A DNA stretch of 64,000 bases from CAZDWZ01 sp964509425 (GTDB lineage: Bacteria > Bdellovibrionota_C > UBA2361 > SZUA-149 > CAZDWZ01), in contig CAZDWZ010000001.1 in the NCBI GenBank assembly GCA_964509425.1, positions 511,144 to 575,143 on the forward strand. The letters run 5' to 3'. The notes below the pieces were generated by a model that did no database searches, was not told where the DNA came from, and worked only from the letters and a program-made list of their open reading frames with translations. Positions 41,305 to 50,696 of this stretch are shown one piece after another (position 1 is the first letter of the stretch; each line of letters begins with the position of its first letter). The position numbers and the translations under genes are program-made.

Positions 41305-42627
41305 TTACGGCCGCTCTGAGGCTCCGGGGCTCAACGCCTTCACCCAAAGCTTCCCGTCGGCAACGAAGGGGAAGAGGCGCACACCTTCGTTTACGAAGAT
41401 CCGGACCGCCACGTAGCCCTGTTCTTGTCGCGCGACAACGAGTTCAAAGCCTTGAATCCCTTCCGGTGCGAACCGAGGCAAAGTGAGTCCAGGTTGGCTG
41501 AGAATTCCTCCGTCGATATTCAATTCGTAGAGATCATCCCGTCGCTTCTGCAGGGAGTAATTCTTCAATCCATCGACCACGAACGAGACCGCAGAAGCGC
41601 GAGAATCTTTTAATCGCTCGAATCCGATGTCCGAAAAAACCGGACGTCCCGCCGATCCGGTGTTCAGCGTCGGGAGTTCAAGAGGCTCTGGCCTCGGCGT
41701 CTCGGTGGCAGAAGGCCGAATTGATTCTTCGGGTGTCGCCGTGGGAAGAGGCCCGTCTGGAATCTCCAGTGGGGTATCGATCGTCGGCGTCGAGGCGGGG
41801 GTACTATCCGGTCGAATTCCTTCAGGCAGGGGCGTATTTGCCGGAGGAATAGCGTCCTCTGCCACCGGAGTTTCGAGAGGAAGCGGAAACGCACTCTCGA
41901 TAGCTGCCGGTGAGCGCTCGGGAGTGCTCGTGTCAGCCGGGGTCCGAGCGGGCGTGGGAGAGACAACAATCAACGGGACCGTTTCGGCCGGGATAGGCGG
42001 AGGGAGTAGAGTTGCTTCCGGCGTAGGACGGACGACATTCGCCGGATCGGGAGTCAACGTTACGCTCGCGGCCAACGTCGGAGTCGGGCTCGCTGTTCTG
42101 GTAGGCGCCGGTGTCGCGGTCTGCTTTGCCGCGGCTTCACGCACGGCTTTTCCCGAGGTCACGAAAAAATCAACCCGATACGCATCACCTGTTCCAAGAC
42201 GGAGTGGCGCGGAGAACGTGATGACTGAATCTCCTCTCACATCGACCACGACTCGAGTGCGATCGACGTTATCGCCGATTCGAATCGCCTTCAGCATCTT
42301 ATCGTTTAGTGAAACGTTTTTTGAGCCCCGGCCGGCAAGGCCGTAATAATCCACCACGAGCCGCGACGGTTTACTTGCCTGAAAAACTTTCACCCCTTCC
42401 GCCTCTTCCTTCCCCGGCTTTCCGGGTTTCGGAACCGCGCCGGGCTTGGTGAGGGGGAGCACGATGAGCTTATAGGAACCGGGCTCCGCCCGGTGGAGTT
42501 GCACTCGCGCCGCCGCAACCTTCAAGTCGGCTAGGGGAGAGGCGAACGAATCGACGGCGAGAACGTCCAATAGGAGAAAAGAAAACAGGATCAAAAAAAT
42601 CTGGCGCATATTCCGCCTAAAACTCAT
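41305..42627 (-). CDS. AMIN-like domain secreted protein with a long Pro/Thr linker
   Basis: About 440 residues. After a signal peptide (MRQIFLILFSFLLLDVLAVDSFA) comes a domain with LVVDYYGLAGRGSKNVSLND and RTRVVVDVRGD, the pattern of AMIN domains found in amidases and secretins. A ~200-residue linker rich in Pro, Thr and Glu follows (TPAPTRTASPTPTLAAS). A second AMIN-like domain near the end (FSDIGFERLKDSRASAVSFV, FELVVARQEQGYVAVRIFVN) completes it. It probably binds peptidoglycan or a secretin in the periplasm. The start could be 42672, 42627 or 42609; AGGCGG supports 42609. Confidence 0.75.
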   Translation of the reverse strand: MSFRRNMRQIFLILFSFLLLDVLAVDSFASPLADLKVAAARVQLHRAEPGSYKLIVLPLTKPGAVPKPGKPGKEEAEGVKVFQASKPSRLVVDYYGLAGRGSKNVSLNDKMLKAIRIGDNVDRTRVVVDVRGDSVITFSAPLRLGTGDAYRVDFFVTSGKAVREAAAKQTATPAPTRTASPTPTLAASVTLTPDPANVVRPTPEATLLPPPIPAETVPLIVVSPTPARTPADTSTPERSPAAIESAFPLPLETPVAEDAIPPANTPLPEGIRPDSTPASTPTIDTPLEIPDGPLPTATPEESIRPSATETPRPEPLELPTLNTGSAGRPVFSDIGFERLKDSRASAVSFVVDGLKNYSLQKRRDDLYELNIDGGILSQPGLTLPRFAPEGIQGFELVVARQEQGYVAVRIFVNEGVRLFPFVADGKLWVKALSPGASERP

Positions 42628-42969
42628 TTCGTTCGGACTGCGGGTCCGTGATGGTCTTTCCGTATGGTTCATTTCGTTGGGTCGATACAGTATGCCACTC
42701 TTCCCTGATGCCCGAACCAATAAAAACGCCGCCGACTAATAAGCCAGGCCACTCACCAAGCAGCCAACGAACAACCCAGCCCGGTATTAACGCTGCCCGG
42801 TAAAAACGCTGCCGAAATGCATGAACTTTTCGTCAAATTCGGACAGATACGAACATCCCAAGGGCAAAATCGACTCATCCGGTCTTCGCGCCGCAGATCG
42901 AGTATACGTGACGCAGAGACAGGAAAATGTTGCAGGAAACATCGATCCTATACAACGATAGGACCATCT
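42628..42969. other. Divergent intergenic region between AMIN and TolB-like genes
   Basis: No gene is called if the preferred starts are right. Two direct copies of ACGCTGCC lie near 42790-42814. AGGA just before 42970 is the ribosome binding site of the TolB-like gene. The upstream extension of the TolB-like frame (from 42817) is basic and lacks signal-peptide character. Confidence 0.4.
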
Positions 42970-44025
42970 ATGGAACAACCCATTCGTATCAATTCTGCCG
43001 CTCGTCCGGCCCGTGCTTTCGCTCACGTCATATTCGTCTGGCTCTCGCTTTTCGCAAGCCCGGGCGTTTTGCTTTCCCCTGCGGCGGCGGCCGAGGAGGA
43101 ATTTCAGATCAAGTTCTTTGATTTCACCGAAGGGCAGCTTGCGTTCTCGTATGTCAAGGGCGAAGCCCGGGACATCTACGTGATCGATTTTGGCACTCTT
43201 GAAACCCGCCCCTTAATCCAGACCCCCGCGAAGGAAGAGACCCCGGAGTTCTCGCCCGATGGGAAGAAGATTGTCTACGCGTCGGAAGTAAAAGGCCTCA
43301 TGCAGATCTATGTCGCAGATGCCGACGGGACCCACGGCCAGAAGATTTCAAACACCGCGGTGAACAACGAAAACCCATCGTGGTCGCCGGACGGTAAACA
43401 AGTGATCTATCAGTCCGCAAACGGCAACGGTGCGGACTTGATCCTTGTTAACGCGGACGGAAGCAAACCGCAGACTATCTTCAAGAATTCTCAAAAGAAC
43501 ACGAACCCCCGGATCTCGCCACGAGGTGGTGAGATCCTCTTCGCGTCAAACCAGGATTGGCCCGGTTGGGATATCTACCTCTACGATCAGCCGACGAAGA
43601 AGGCCTCGATCTTAACCAAAGGCGCAGGGTCGTTTCTTCTCCCAAGCTGGCATCCGCTCGGCGGACGTTTTGTCTTCGCGCATGCCGTAGGATCAAACGT
43701 GGGACTTTGGATGGCTGCACGCGGCAGCCAGGACGCCGTGAGACTCACCGCTCCCGGTCCAAAATATGCAGACCCGCGATTTTCGCCGGATGGCAAATTC
43801 CTTTTTTGCGTTCAAGAGGCCACCGCCGGCAAAAGCGACTTCCAACTTCTGGTGTCGAAAGTCGAACCGTCGGGCGAGATAGCGGAAGCACCACAGTTTG
43901 TGCCTGTGATGCTGGCGACCGGAGCGGTCCGTCATCCGACATTTTCACCGTATCCTTCGTTGGCCTCGCTCACGAAAAGGCTTGCCCGAAAAGCTGCTTC
44001 CGAACGGAATCCTTCCTCTGAATAA
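42970..44025 (+). CDS. TolB-like WD40/PD40 beta-propeller protein
   Basis: A 351-residue secreted protein. A signal peptide ends near SPAAAAEEE. At least five PD40-type blades follow: TPEFSPDGKKIVYAS, NPSWSPDGKQVIYQS, NPRISPRGGEILFAS, LPSWHPLGGRFVFAH and DPRFSPDGKFLFCVQ. These match the TolB propeller. The N-terminal TolB domain is replaced by a short strand region. No tol/pal genes are adjacent, so it may be a stand-alone propeller rather than TolB itself. Confidence 0.8.
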   Translation: MEQPIRINSAARPARAFAHVIFVWLSLFASPGVLLSPAAAAEEEFQIKFFDFTEGQLAFSYVKGEARDIYVIDFGTLETRPLIQTPAKEETPEFSPDGKKIVYASEVKGLMQIYVADADGTHGQKISNTAVNNENPSWSPDGKQVIYQSANGNGADLILVNADGSKPQTIFKNSQKNTNPRISPRGGEILFASNQDWPGWDIYLYDQPTKKASILTKGAGSFLLPSWHPLGGRFVFAHAVGSNVGLWMAARGSQDAVRLTAPGPKYADPRFSPDGKFLFCVQEATAGKSDFQLLVSKVEPSGEIAEAPQFVPVMLATGAVRHPTFSPYPSLASLTKRLARKAASERNPSSE

Positions 44026-44049
44026 CGCGGTCTCGCAAATGTCCTCACG

Positions 44050-45600
44050 ATGAAGGCTGTCACTTCAGAAACCGAACCGAGAGAGACTCCGGCATGGCTC
44101 CACCCCTTGCCGTGGGCCGCATTTCTCATCATCGTTGCCGCTGCGGCGTTTCTCCGCATTTTCGACATCGATGCCCGGCCTCTCCACAGCGATGAGTCCG
44201 TCAACTTTCTCTTTATCGAGGGCCTGTTTCGCGACGGGACATATCCCTATTCCCACGAGAACTATCACGGACCTCTGTATTTTTATCTGATGGGGCTTGG
44301 GATCAAGATTTTCGGAGACGGCACCGGCGGAGTTCGTGCAGCCAGCATTTTTTCAAGTCTTCTCCTACTGTTCGCGCTCTTGCCGCTCCGGAAGACAACC
44401 GGCTGGCCTTTTGTGCTGAGCTCCGCGCTCCTGCTGTCTCTGTCGCCGAGCTTTGTCTTTCATTCGAGATACGCGATCCATGAGACTCTCCTCCTCGCCG
44501 CCTCGCTGTGGTTTGCCGCCAGCGCTTTTAACTTGTGGACAAAATTTGACGGGTCTTCAGTGGTGAGTATCGGGATCGCATTGGGAATGATGATCTCGAC
44601 GAAGGAAACCTGGGTCATCACCGCCGCGGCGGTCGCTTTCGGGTTGCTGCTCGTCGGGCAGCCCTTTCAAAGACTTCGGCTGGTGATCCAGCTCCGAGAG
44701 TCTCTGTTGGTTGGTTTCCTGTTGTGTCTCCTGATAGTGCTTCTCAACTTCACGAACGGTCTTCAAACCGGAAACGGCGTTCGCGAGCTCTTGCTTGCTA
44801 TTCCTCAATGGGTCGGCCGTGGAGAAAGCGATGTTGGACATTTCAAGCCTTGGAATTACTACGTCGAGAAACTGATCTGGCCGGCGGAGCCGCAGCTCAT
44901 CGTCATAACGCTGATCGCTCCGGCGTTTCTCGCTCTCGCGTTTTTTGCCCCGAGATTTCTGAAATCCACGTCAAATACTCAGGTGCGGATCGCGTTCATC
45001 CGCTTCCTCTTTGGATGGACTGCCGCGACTGCTCTCGTATACTCGGCAATTTCCTACAAGACTCCCTGGCTGATCATCAATCTGACTCTGCCCCCCATAC
45101 TCTTGATCGGTGCGATTCTCGGGGAGCTCCTCCAAGCGCGTCTCAAGGCTTCGAGGGTTTTGGCAGCTGTTCTGCTGCTGGAGTTGGCAGTATTTACGTT
45201 CAAACGAACCTCAGAGCTCTGTTATGCCAAATCTCTCGGCGACACCGACGCGCTCCTCCAGATTGAGGCCCACACTCCGTACGGAGAACATAATCCTTAC
45301 AGCTACGTGCATACGTCTCCGGGGACATTGACGCTCGTTCACGATCTTTTTGAGTATTGGAAGACTCACCCTGAAGCCAAGGTTCTCATCGGGGTAAACG
45401 GATATTTTCCTTTGCCGTATTATCTTCGAAGCAACGCGGGAAAACTTGCCTATCTCAAAACAGCCGAGCCGAAGGCGTGGAAAGAGCAATACGATGTCAT
45501 CATCGTCGATCAAACCGTGCAGTTTCCCGACCCTGAATGGGAGAAGCGGTATTATCGTCTGAGCGACTATGCCGAGACAAATACTTACTATAAAAAATGA
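44050..45600 (+). CDS. GT-C membrane glycosyltransferase-like protein (Agl23/TIGR03663-like)
   Basis: A 516-residue protein with about 11 membrane helices. The first periplasmic loop carries ARPLHSDESVNFLFIEG, with the Asp-Glu pair typical of the GT-C catalytic loop, then YPYSHENYHGPLYFYLMGLG. This combination fits the 'flippase activity-associated protein Agl23' family often found in bacteria and archaea. The C-terminal ~100 residues form a soluble domain (YEQ-like, AWKEQYDVIIVDQTVQFPD). It probably transfers a sugar from a polyprenyl-phosphate donor. An EamA transporter gene follows 15 bp downstream. Confidence 0.8.
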   Translation: MKAVTSETEPRETPAWLHPLPWAAFLIIVAAAAFLRIFDIDARPLHSDESVNFLFIEGLFRDGTYPYSHENYHGPLYFYLMGLGIKIFGDGTGGVRAASIFSSLLLLFALLPLRKTTGWPFVLSSALLLSLSPSFVFHSRYAIHETLLLAASLWFAASAFNLWTKFDGSSVVSIGIALGMMISTKETWVITAAAVAFGLLLVGQPFQRLRLVIQLRESLLVGFLLCLLIVLLNFTNGLQTGNGVRELLLAIPQWVGRGESDVGHFKPWNYYVEKLIWPAEPQLIVITLIAPAFLALAFFAPRFLKSTSNTQVRIAFIRFLFGWTAATALVYSAISYKTPWLIINLTLPPILLIGAILGELLQARLKASRVLAAVLLLELAVFTFKRTSELCYAKSLGDTDALLQIEAHTPYGEHNPYSYVHTSPGTLTLVHDLFEYWKTHPEAKVLIGVNGYFPLPYYLRSNAGKLAYLKTAEPKAWKEQYDVIIVDQTVQFPDPEWEKRYYRLSDYAETNTYYKK

Positions 45601-45615
45601 ATCCACGGAGTCCGA

Positions 45616-46548
45616 ATGACTCCATGGAAAGCTCGACTCTCGCTGCTTGCATTGGCTGGGTTTACGAGCACGAACTATCCCGTGATGAAAATCGCGGTAA
45701 AAGAAATCTCCCCCTACTCTCTCATCGTCTGGCGGTTTTTGTTTGCGATCGTTTTTTTGGTCGCAATTCAACCTCGAGTAAAGTTTCGAGTCTCGGGATC
45801 TGTTTGGCGGGACGGCGCAATCCCGGGATCATTGCTCGGAGCAGCAATGATCCTCCTCGCGCTCGCAATGCAGCGTGCGGGCTCGGGTGAAGCCGCGTTT
45901 TTTGTGAGCTCCGACGCTGCTTTTGTTCCCGTATTTTCGCTTTTTCTGTTTCGAATCCTGCCACCATGGCAAACGATTGCCGGCGTAGCATTCGCCATCC
46001 CCGGGCTCGGACTTCTTTCGCTGCAAAACGGATTCACTTTTCGCGAGGGCAGCATCGCGGGAATTGCCTCGGCAATCATGTTTGCGTTGTGGCTGTTAGC
46101 GCTCGATCGCGTAACGAAACGAAATCACCCTTTCGCGCTCAGTCTTTCGCAAATGAGCGCAGCGTTGGTGGTCACCGGCCTGCTCTCCATTTGTTTTGGT
46201 GAACTTCAGGTTCCGGGATCGCTTTTTCCGTGGCTTGCTTGTCTCTACCTCGGCGCGGTCGGCACGGGATTACGATTTGCGATTCAAGCCTTCATTCAGC
46301 GATTTGTGGACCCCACCGAATCCGCGCTTATCTATCTCTTCGAACCGGTGTGTGCGGCGCTTCTCGGCGCTTTGTTTCTGTCGGAGGTAATGACGTTCAC
46401 GCAAATGGCCGGCTGCGCGTTGATTCTCTTCGGGATTGCCTGCCCGCTCCTCAGGAAAAAGCTGAAGGCAAGCATCGATTCGACATCGGTACCAGCACCC
46501 GCGCTCGAGTCCGGAAGCGCAGAGCCGATACGAAAACACAACGCTTGA
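45616..46548 (+). CDS. EamA/DMT-family transporter
   Basis: A 310-residue protein with ten membrane helices in two EamA repeats. Repeat one starts LALAGFTSTNYPVMKIAVKE and includes SPYSLIVWRFLFAIVFL. Repeat two has SALIYLFEPVCAALLGALFL, the classic EamA signature. Such proteins export metabolites or flip lipid-linked sugars. The placement after a GT-C protein hints at the latter, but this is inference. It is convergent with the next gene. Confidence 0.88.
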   Translation: MTPWKARLSLLALAGFTSTNYPVMKIAVKEISPYSLIVWRFLFAIVFLVAIQPRVKFRVSGSVWRDGAIPGSLLGAAMILLALAMQRAGSGEAAFFVSSDAAFVPVFSLFLFRILPPWQTIAGVAFAIPGLGLLSLQNGFTFREGSIAGIASAIMFALWLLALDRVTKRNHPFALSLSQMSAALVVTGLLSICFGELQVPGSLFPWLACLYLGAVGTGLRFAIQAFIQRFVDPTESALIYLFEPVCAALLGALFLSEVMTFTQMAGCALILFGIACPLLRKKLKASIDSTSVPAPALESGSAEPIRKHNA

Positions 46549-46567
46549 GTCACCGGTAGAGGATGGC

Positions 46568-48577
46568 CTAGCCCTGAGTCGGCTCGAAAGTCGGAACGGC
46601 AGCAGCGGGATCCACGGTCTGAACCGGCTGCGCGCTCTCTGGCGGAGGCTCGACAATTTCCCAAAGCTCCTGCGCCGCCGTCTTCTTAAGCTGAGGGAGT
46701 GTTGCCGGATCGATCCCCGGCCAGAATCGCCGCTCTCGATCAGTCCACAATAAAAACTGAGGACAATATCGCGGGTCCGTCTCCGGCGGCGGCGAGACGC
46801 GGCACTTGAGCGCTGCGTCCAGAGATTTTTGAAACTTCTCGCGTGAGATGTAGGACAAACCATGGGACGAAAGCGTACCGGCATAGCCTGAGAATATTCT
46901 CCGACCTGAAAGAGTGACGGGATTATTGTGATCAGGGGCGGCGAGAATGATCGCCTGAGGAGGCGTCAGGTGACGAATCGACAACGACACGCGGACATCG
47001 CTCTCAGAATAAACAGGGAACACTGATTGCCGGAGGAAGAACGCAACCGAGAACTCCGAAAGCGCCGGAAGAAGCAAGCAGATGCACACGAACTGCAGTC
47101 GGCGTGTGACGGCGCCTACTCCCGGAACGATGTCGCCGGCATACGCCCAGAAGCTGATGAACGCGAGATAAACACCAAGGAAAAATTTCATCTGGTCCCA
47201 TTCCCAGAAGGACATCTTGACCAAATTTCCAAAGAGAAAGACCACGGCGAGGGAAATGAGCTCGCGCCTCCGGGGAACGAAGGCAAAAAGCACGATGAAG
47301 CAAAGAAGCCAGGCACCTGCATTTGTCGTCCACATGGCGGAGGCATTCACCAAAGCCGCAAGTTTCGTTCCGGGCGTCATCCCCCATTTCCAGGGCATCC
47401 ACCCCGGGATAAGCGCAAGTATACTGCGCTTCCCCCAAATGGCTGGGACAAACATCAATGCAGGGAGCATCGAGACTCCAAGGACGAAAAGTAGCCGGAG
47501 CTCAGATAAAATCGGACCGCGCCCGTCTCGCCGGAAATGAATGACGCGAAACAAGAGTCCGGAGAGCAAGCTTGTCCCGATATACAGGACCGCAACCAGG
47601 AAAAGATGAGTATGCGCCAGTACTCCAAACGCAAGCGGCAAGCCGGCGACCAACAGGCCGAGCTCGCGGGATTTCCGCGTGCGATCAGGGAGCACAAAGC
47701 GATGGAAGACGGCCAGGCATGAAAGCACCACGGCGGTCCCGAAAAGTGCGGGACGCTGGGTCACCCAAATGGTCGTCAGAAACGGTGCCCAGGGAAAGCC
47801 CTGTTCGATGAGATTATGAGCCTGGCCACCCGCGTCTCGAAAAGATTTTAAAAGTGGATGAACACGGAAGAGAAGGATCCCTGCGCCACCGCCGAACAGC
47901 ACCGTCCACGGCAAAATCCGGTTCTCGTTCCCTCGAAGTGCGACATACAAAATCATCCAGCAGACTACCCACTGGAGCAAAAACAAAACGCCGAGGAACC
48001 ACCAGCTCGGAGCAAACCACCAGAAAGACGCCGTCCACATGTTTACGAAGAACGGATAGGAGAGCCGCACACCCGGGAAAATGTGATACTCGGGCGGAAA
48101 GTTCTCTCCCAGCGCAAACGAGGAGATCATCCCGAGATGCCAGGTGAGATCTCCATAGTTATTAACCCACGAGGTGGATATTCCCTTCGACCAGTAGAGA
48201 AGCGTTACACCGAGGAACACCACAACCAGAGTCCAGAGCCCGAAGTTCACCGTTGCGGCCGCCTTCGAGGCACGGCGGACACCGAATTCAAACGCGCCCC
48301 AAGAGTAACGGAGTGCGCCACCGCAGACGAAAAGCAGCCCGGCCATGACGATATTCCAACTCACCCCGAGCGAGAGGAAAAAGAATTGCAAAGAAAGAAC
48401 GATCAGGAGGCCGAAAACATAAGACTGGAGCAGACCTTCCGAAGAGAGGAGCAAGTCGCTTGAGTCTGCTTCCGTCGAAGAGCAGAGGCGGAACAGAGAG
48501 CGGAGCGCAAACCATCCGACCGAAAATGCAAGCGGAATAAAGAAAAGGAATGTCAGTATCCCGAAAACCGCTGCCAT
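46568..48577 (-). CDS. Large polytopic membrane protein, possibly GT-C glycosyltransferase
   Basis: A 669-residue protein with about 14 helices. An extracytoplasmic loop near residues 143-170 carries NNYGDLTWHLGMISSFALGE and PPEYHIFPGVRLSYPF, resembling first-loop motifs of GT-C enzymes (an acidic residue followed by a Y-P segment). A C-terminal soluble region of ~150 residues includes LSGRRIFSGYAGTLSSHGLS and a Pro/Glu-rich tail. GTG at 48580 or ATG at 48577 could start it. Function is inferred only from topology. Confidence 0.7.
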   Translation of the reverse strand: MAAVFGILTFLFFIPLAFSVGWFALRSLFRLCSSTEADSSDLLLSSEGLLQSYVFGLLIVLSLQFFFLSLGVSWNIVMAGLLFVCGGALRYSWGAFEFGVRRASKAAATVNFGLWTLVVVFLGVTLLYWSKGISTSWVNNYGDLTWHLGMISSFALGENFPPEYHIFPGVRLSYPFFVNMWTASFWWFAPSWWFLGVLFLLQWVVCWMILYVALRGNENRILPWTVLFGGGAGILLFRVHPLLKSFRDAGGQAHNLIEQGFPWAPFLTTIWVTQRPALFGTAVVLSCLAVFHRFVLPDRTRKSRELGLLVAGLPLAFGVLAHTHLFLVAVLYIGTSLLSGLLFRVIHFRRDGRGPILSELRLLFVLGVSMLPALMFVPAIWGKRSILALIPGWMPWKWGMTPGTKLAALVNASAMWTTNAGAWLLCFIVLFAFVPRRRELISLAVVFLFGNLVKMSFWEWDQMKFFLGVYLAFISFWAYAGDIVPGVGAVTRRLQFVCICLLLPALSEFSVAFFLRQSVFPVYSESDVRVSLSIRHLTPPQAIILAAPDHNNPVTLSGRRIFSGYAGTLSSHGLSYISREKFQKSLDAALKCRVSPPPETDPRYCPQFLLWTDRERRFWPGIDPATLPQLKKTAAQELWEIVEPPPESAQPVQTVDPAAAVPTFEPTQG

Positions 48578-48628
48578 CACCGCCGCTTCATAGCCCCCAA
48601 GAAAATGGACACCGGCCCGAAGGGGCGA

Positions 48629-48862
48629 TCATTCGCCTTGCGAAATTTGCTCAGCTTGTTTCGCGACGCTGTTCTGCGCCGACTCGAGCTGGTTCTTCAC
48701 GTTTTTTGCTTTGTCTTGGGGCTCCTTCACGTAGTTGGTGAGGACATTTTCCTTCTTCGACTGCTCGTCAATCCGTTCAGAACTGGACTTACAAGCGGCA
48801 ACCCCGGCAATCAGCAACAACACGGCAAGAAGCCGGCAAACAAATCCAAAATGATCTCTCAT
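48629..48862 (-). CDS. Small lipoprotein
   Basis: A 77-residue protein with a signal peptide ending in the lipobox AGVAAC and a short helical mature part (NVLTNYVKEPQDKAKNVKNQ, SAQNSVAKQAEQIS). It resembles small entericidin-like or coiled lipoproteins, but no family is certain. GGGAGGGGACATGAG supports the ATG. It lies between pssA and the large membrane protein on the same strand. Confidence 0.75.
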   Translation of the reverse strand: MRDHFGFVCRLLAVLLLIAGVAACKSSSERIDEQSKKENVLTNYVKEPQDKAKNVKNQLESAQNSVAKQAEQISQGE

Positions 48863-48967
48863 GTCCCCTCCCTTGCTGCACCCAATTCGTGGCGACCGGT
48901 TTCCTAGTGCTTCGACAAAAATGAAAATTCACCTCCGCTTGGAGACGAGAACTCAACGGCCGACGCA

Positions 48968-49855
48968 CTACGCCGACCGAGTCTCCGGCGGAAGCGTTTC
49001 TCGATCACGGCGATAGAATTTCGATATCCAAATCGCAATTCCGCTCATCGCATAGGCCGTGGAACCCGTAAAGAAAACAATTCTGCTGTATTTCCAGGCG
49101 AATGAAACAAGTATTGCGAGGACCAGCAAAATCATCAGCTGGTTTTCACGCTTTAACTTGATCTTCTTGACGCTCGCAAAAGGCAGCGTGCTTACCATCA
49201 AAAATGAAATCAGAAACATGTAAGCGGAAACGAGCCCCACCACAAACACCTGGTCGAGGGGCTGCGGAGAAGCATAGGAAAGACAGACGATCCCCGCAGC
49301 AGCGCCGGGGGTCGGCATACCGACAAAGCCCGATTTCGAATCTTCGCTCGTCATGACGTTAAACCGCGCGAGCCTCGTCGCGCTGCAGACCACGAAGACG
49401 AATCCCACGAGAACTCCAAACTCATCGGCGATGCTTGAAAACGCCCAGGAATACATGATGACCGCGGGTGCAACACCGAAAGCAACCAGATCGCTCAGGG
49501 AATCGAACTCCCGGCCGAAAGCGCTCGTCGCATTAAGGCTTCGTGCGACCCGGCCGTCGAGCCCATCAAGGACGATAGCCAGCATGATGCATCGGGCAGC
49601 GTAATCGAAGTTCCCCTTGATGGCGCTCATGATGGCCAAGAAGCCGCAAAACATTCCTACGACCGTAATACAGCTCGGGATTAGAAAGAGGCGCCCGTGT
49701 AGTTTGTCTCGAACGTAGTTCGGGCCACGCGCCAAAAAGAGACGGCGAGATTTGTGCTTATCCGATCTCCGCGTGGTCACCTCATCTGCCTCGGTGTGGG
49801 TGGGATGAAGCTCCGCATTTCTCCGGATGCTCCCAACGTCGTCAGACTCAGCCAT
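48968..49855 (-). CDS. pssA: CDP-diacylglycerol-serine O-phosphatidyltransferase
   Basis: A 295-residue membrane enzyme of the CDP-alcohol phosphotransferase family. The active-site motif DG-x2-AR-x8-G-x3-D-x3-D is complete (DGRVAR...FGREFDSLSD). The context FLIPSCITVVGMFCGFLAIM fits PssA of type II, which makes phosphatidylserine for phosphatidylethanolamine synthesis. The N-terminal ~50 residues are polar and longer than usual. No psd gene is in the window. It is divergent from rpoZ. Confidence 0.9.
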   Translation of the reverse strand: MAESDDVGSIRRNAELHPTHTEADEVTTRRSDKHKSRRLFLARGPNYVRDKLHGRLFLIPSCITVVGMFCGFLAIMSAIKGNFDYAARCIMLAIVLDGLDGRVARSLNATSAFGREFDSLSDLVAFGVAPAVIMYSWAFSSIADEFGVLVGFVFVVCSATRLARFNVMTSEDSKSGFVGMPTPGAAAGIVCLSYASPQPLDQVFVVGLVSAYMFLISFLMVSTLPFASVKKIKLKRENQLMILLVLAILVSFAWKYSRIVFFTGSTAYAMSGIAIWISKFYRRDRETLPPETRSA

Positions 49856-50058
49856 GGCTATCTTTGCTCCAAAACACCCGAAAGAACTCAGTAATTAAGA
49901 AAATATCCAAACAAGCATACGCCCGCACGGCGAATCTGAAACCGCCGTGAGCTTAAAATTCTTCGCGAAAATGGTTGCGAGAGAAGAATTTGCGATCAGC
50001 CCGGGACGAATGTTTAGAAAAACTCCTAGCGTCTGTAGCATCTTCTATCCTTTTTTGC

Positions 50059-50064
50059 TTGACA
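50059..50064 (+). promoter_or_regulatory. TTGACA -35 element upstream of rpoZ
   Basis: A consensus TTGACA lies 78 bp before the rpoZ ATG, preceded by a T-run. The hexamer 17 bp downstream (ATTGAA) is a weak -10; TAGACT at 10 bp is too close. The call rests mainly on the -35 match. Confidence 0.35.
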
Positions 50065-50141
50065 TTGTGTTAGACTCTCTGATTGAACGTCTTTTCCTAC
50101 TTTAATTATCGCAAATAGCGAATTTTGTCTGAGGTCTGCTG

Positions 50142-50387
50142 ATGGCGCGGATAACTGTTGAGGATTGTCTAGATCGAGAAAGAAATCGTTTTGCCTTGGT
50201 GCGTCTCGCCGCGCGCCGCGCGAAGCAACTGTTGGCTGGCGAAACGCCGGTCACGGATACGAAGGGAAACCGCGCCGTTGTTTCGGCTCTCCGGGAAATC
50301 GCGGACGGAAAGGTCCGTTTCATTCCCCCGAACGATAGCCCGGAAGAGGAAAACGCCTCGACTCATCTGCAAAACGGAAACCACTGA
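50142..50387 (+). CDS. rpoZ: RNA polymerase omega subunit
   Basis: An 81-residue protein starting MARITVEDCLDRERNRFALVRLAARRAKQL. It contains GNRAVVSALREIADGKVRF, the conserved omega core that folds around the beta' C-terminus. GAGGTCTGCTG precedes the ATG. The downstream neighbour rel is the standard partner of rpoZ, and omega forms part of a ppGpp-binding site on RNA polymerase in many Proteobacteria. Confidence 0.95.
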   Translation: MARITVEDCLDRERNRFALVRLAARRAKQLLAGETPVTDTKGNRAVVSALREIADGKVRFIPPNDSPEEENASTHLQNGNH

Positions 50388-50696
50388 CCTCGGATTGAAA
50401 TCCTAATCATCTGGGGGGTATCGCCGCTTCAGAGTGGATTTCAGACCGATCAAAGTGTTTTCGGGTTTGGAATCCTGGCGTTCTTAACCAACCTCTGTTC
50501 ACCGGTTCCGGACCGAATCCGGTTCCGGCTTTCGGCGTTTGTGGCATTGGGAGGTCATTGCGTAAGGGGTTATGGGTGACGAGGTTCAAAGGAACACGCC
50601 GTTCGGCACGCTGAGGCGTGAATGCGTTTGCCCGGCCCTCACGGGCTTGGGGAGAGCGGGAGCGGGGAAACAGGGCACAGGGGATAAGATCGCTTT
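50388..50696. other. rpoZ-rel spacer with a direct repeat
   Basis: No gene is seen. CCGGTTCCGG occurs twice, at 50502-50511 and 50519-50528 (17-bp period), each copy nearly self-complementary. This could be an operator or a simple repeat. GGGGA about 12 bp before the rel GTG is a poorly spaced ribosome binding site. Confidence 0.4.
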
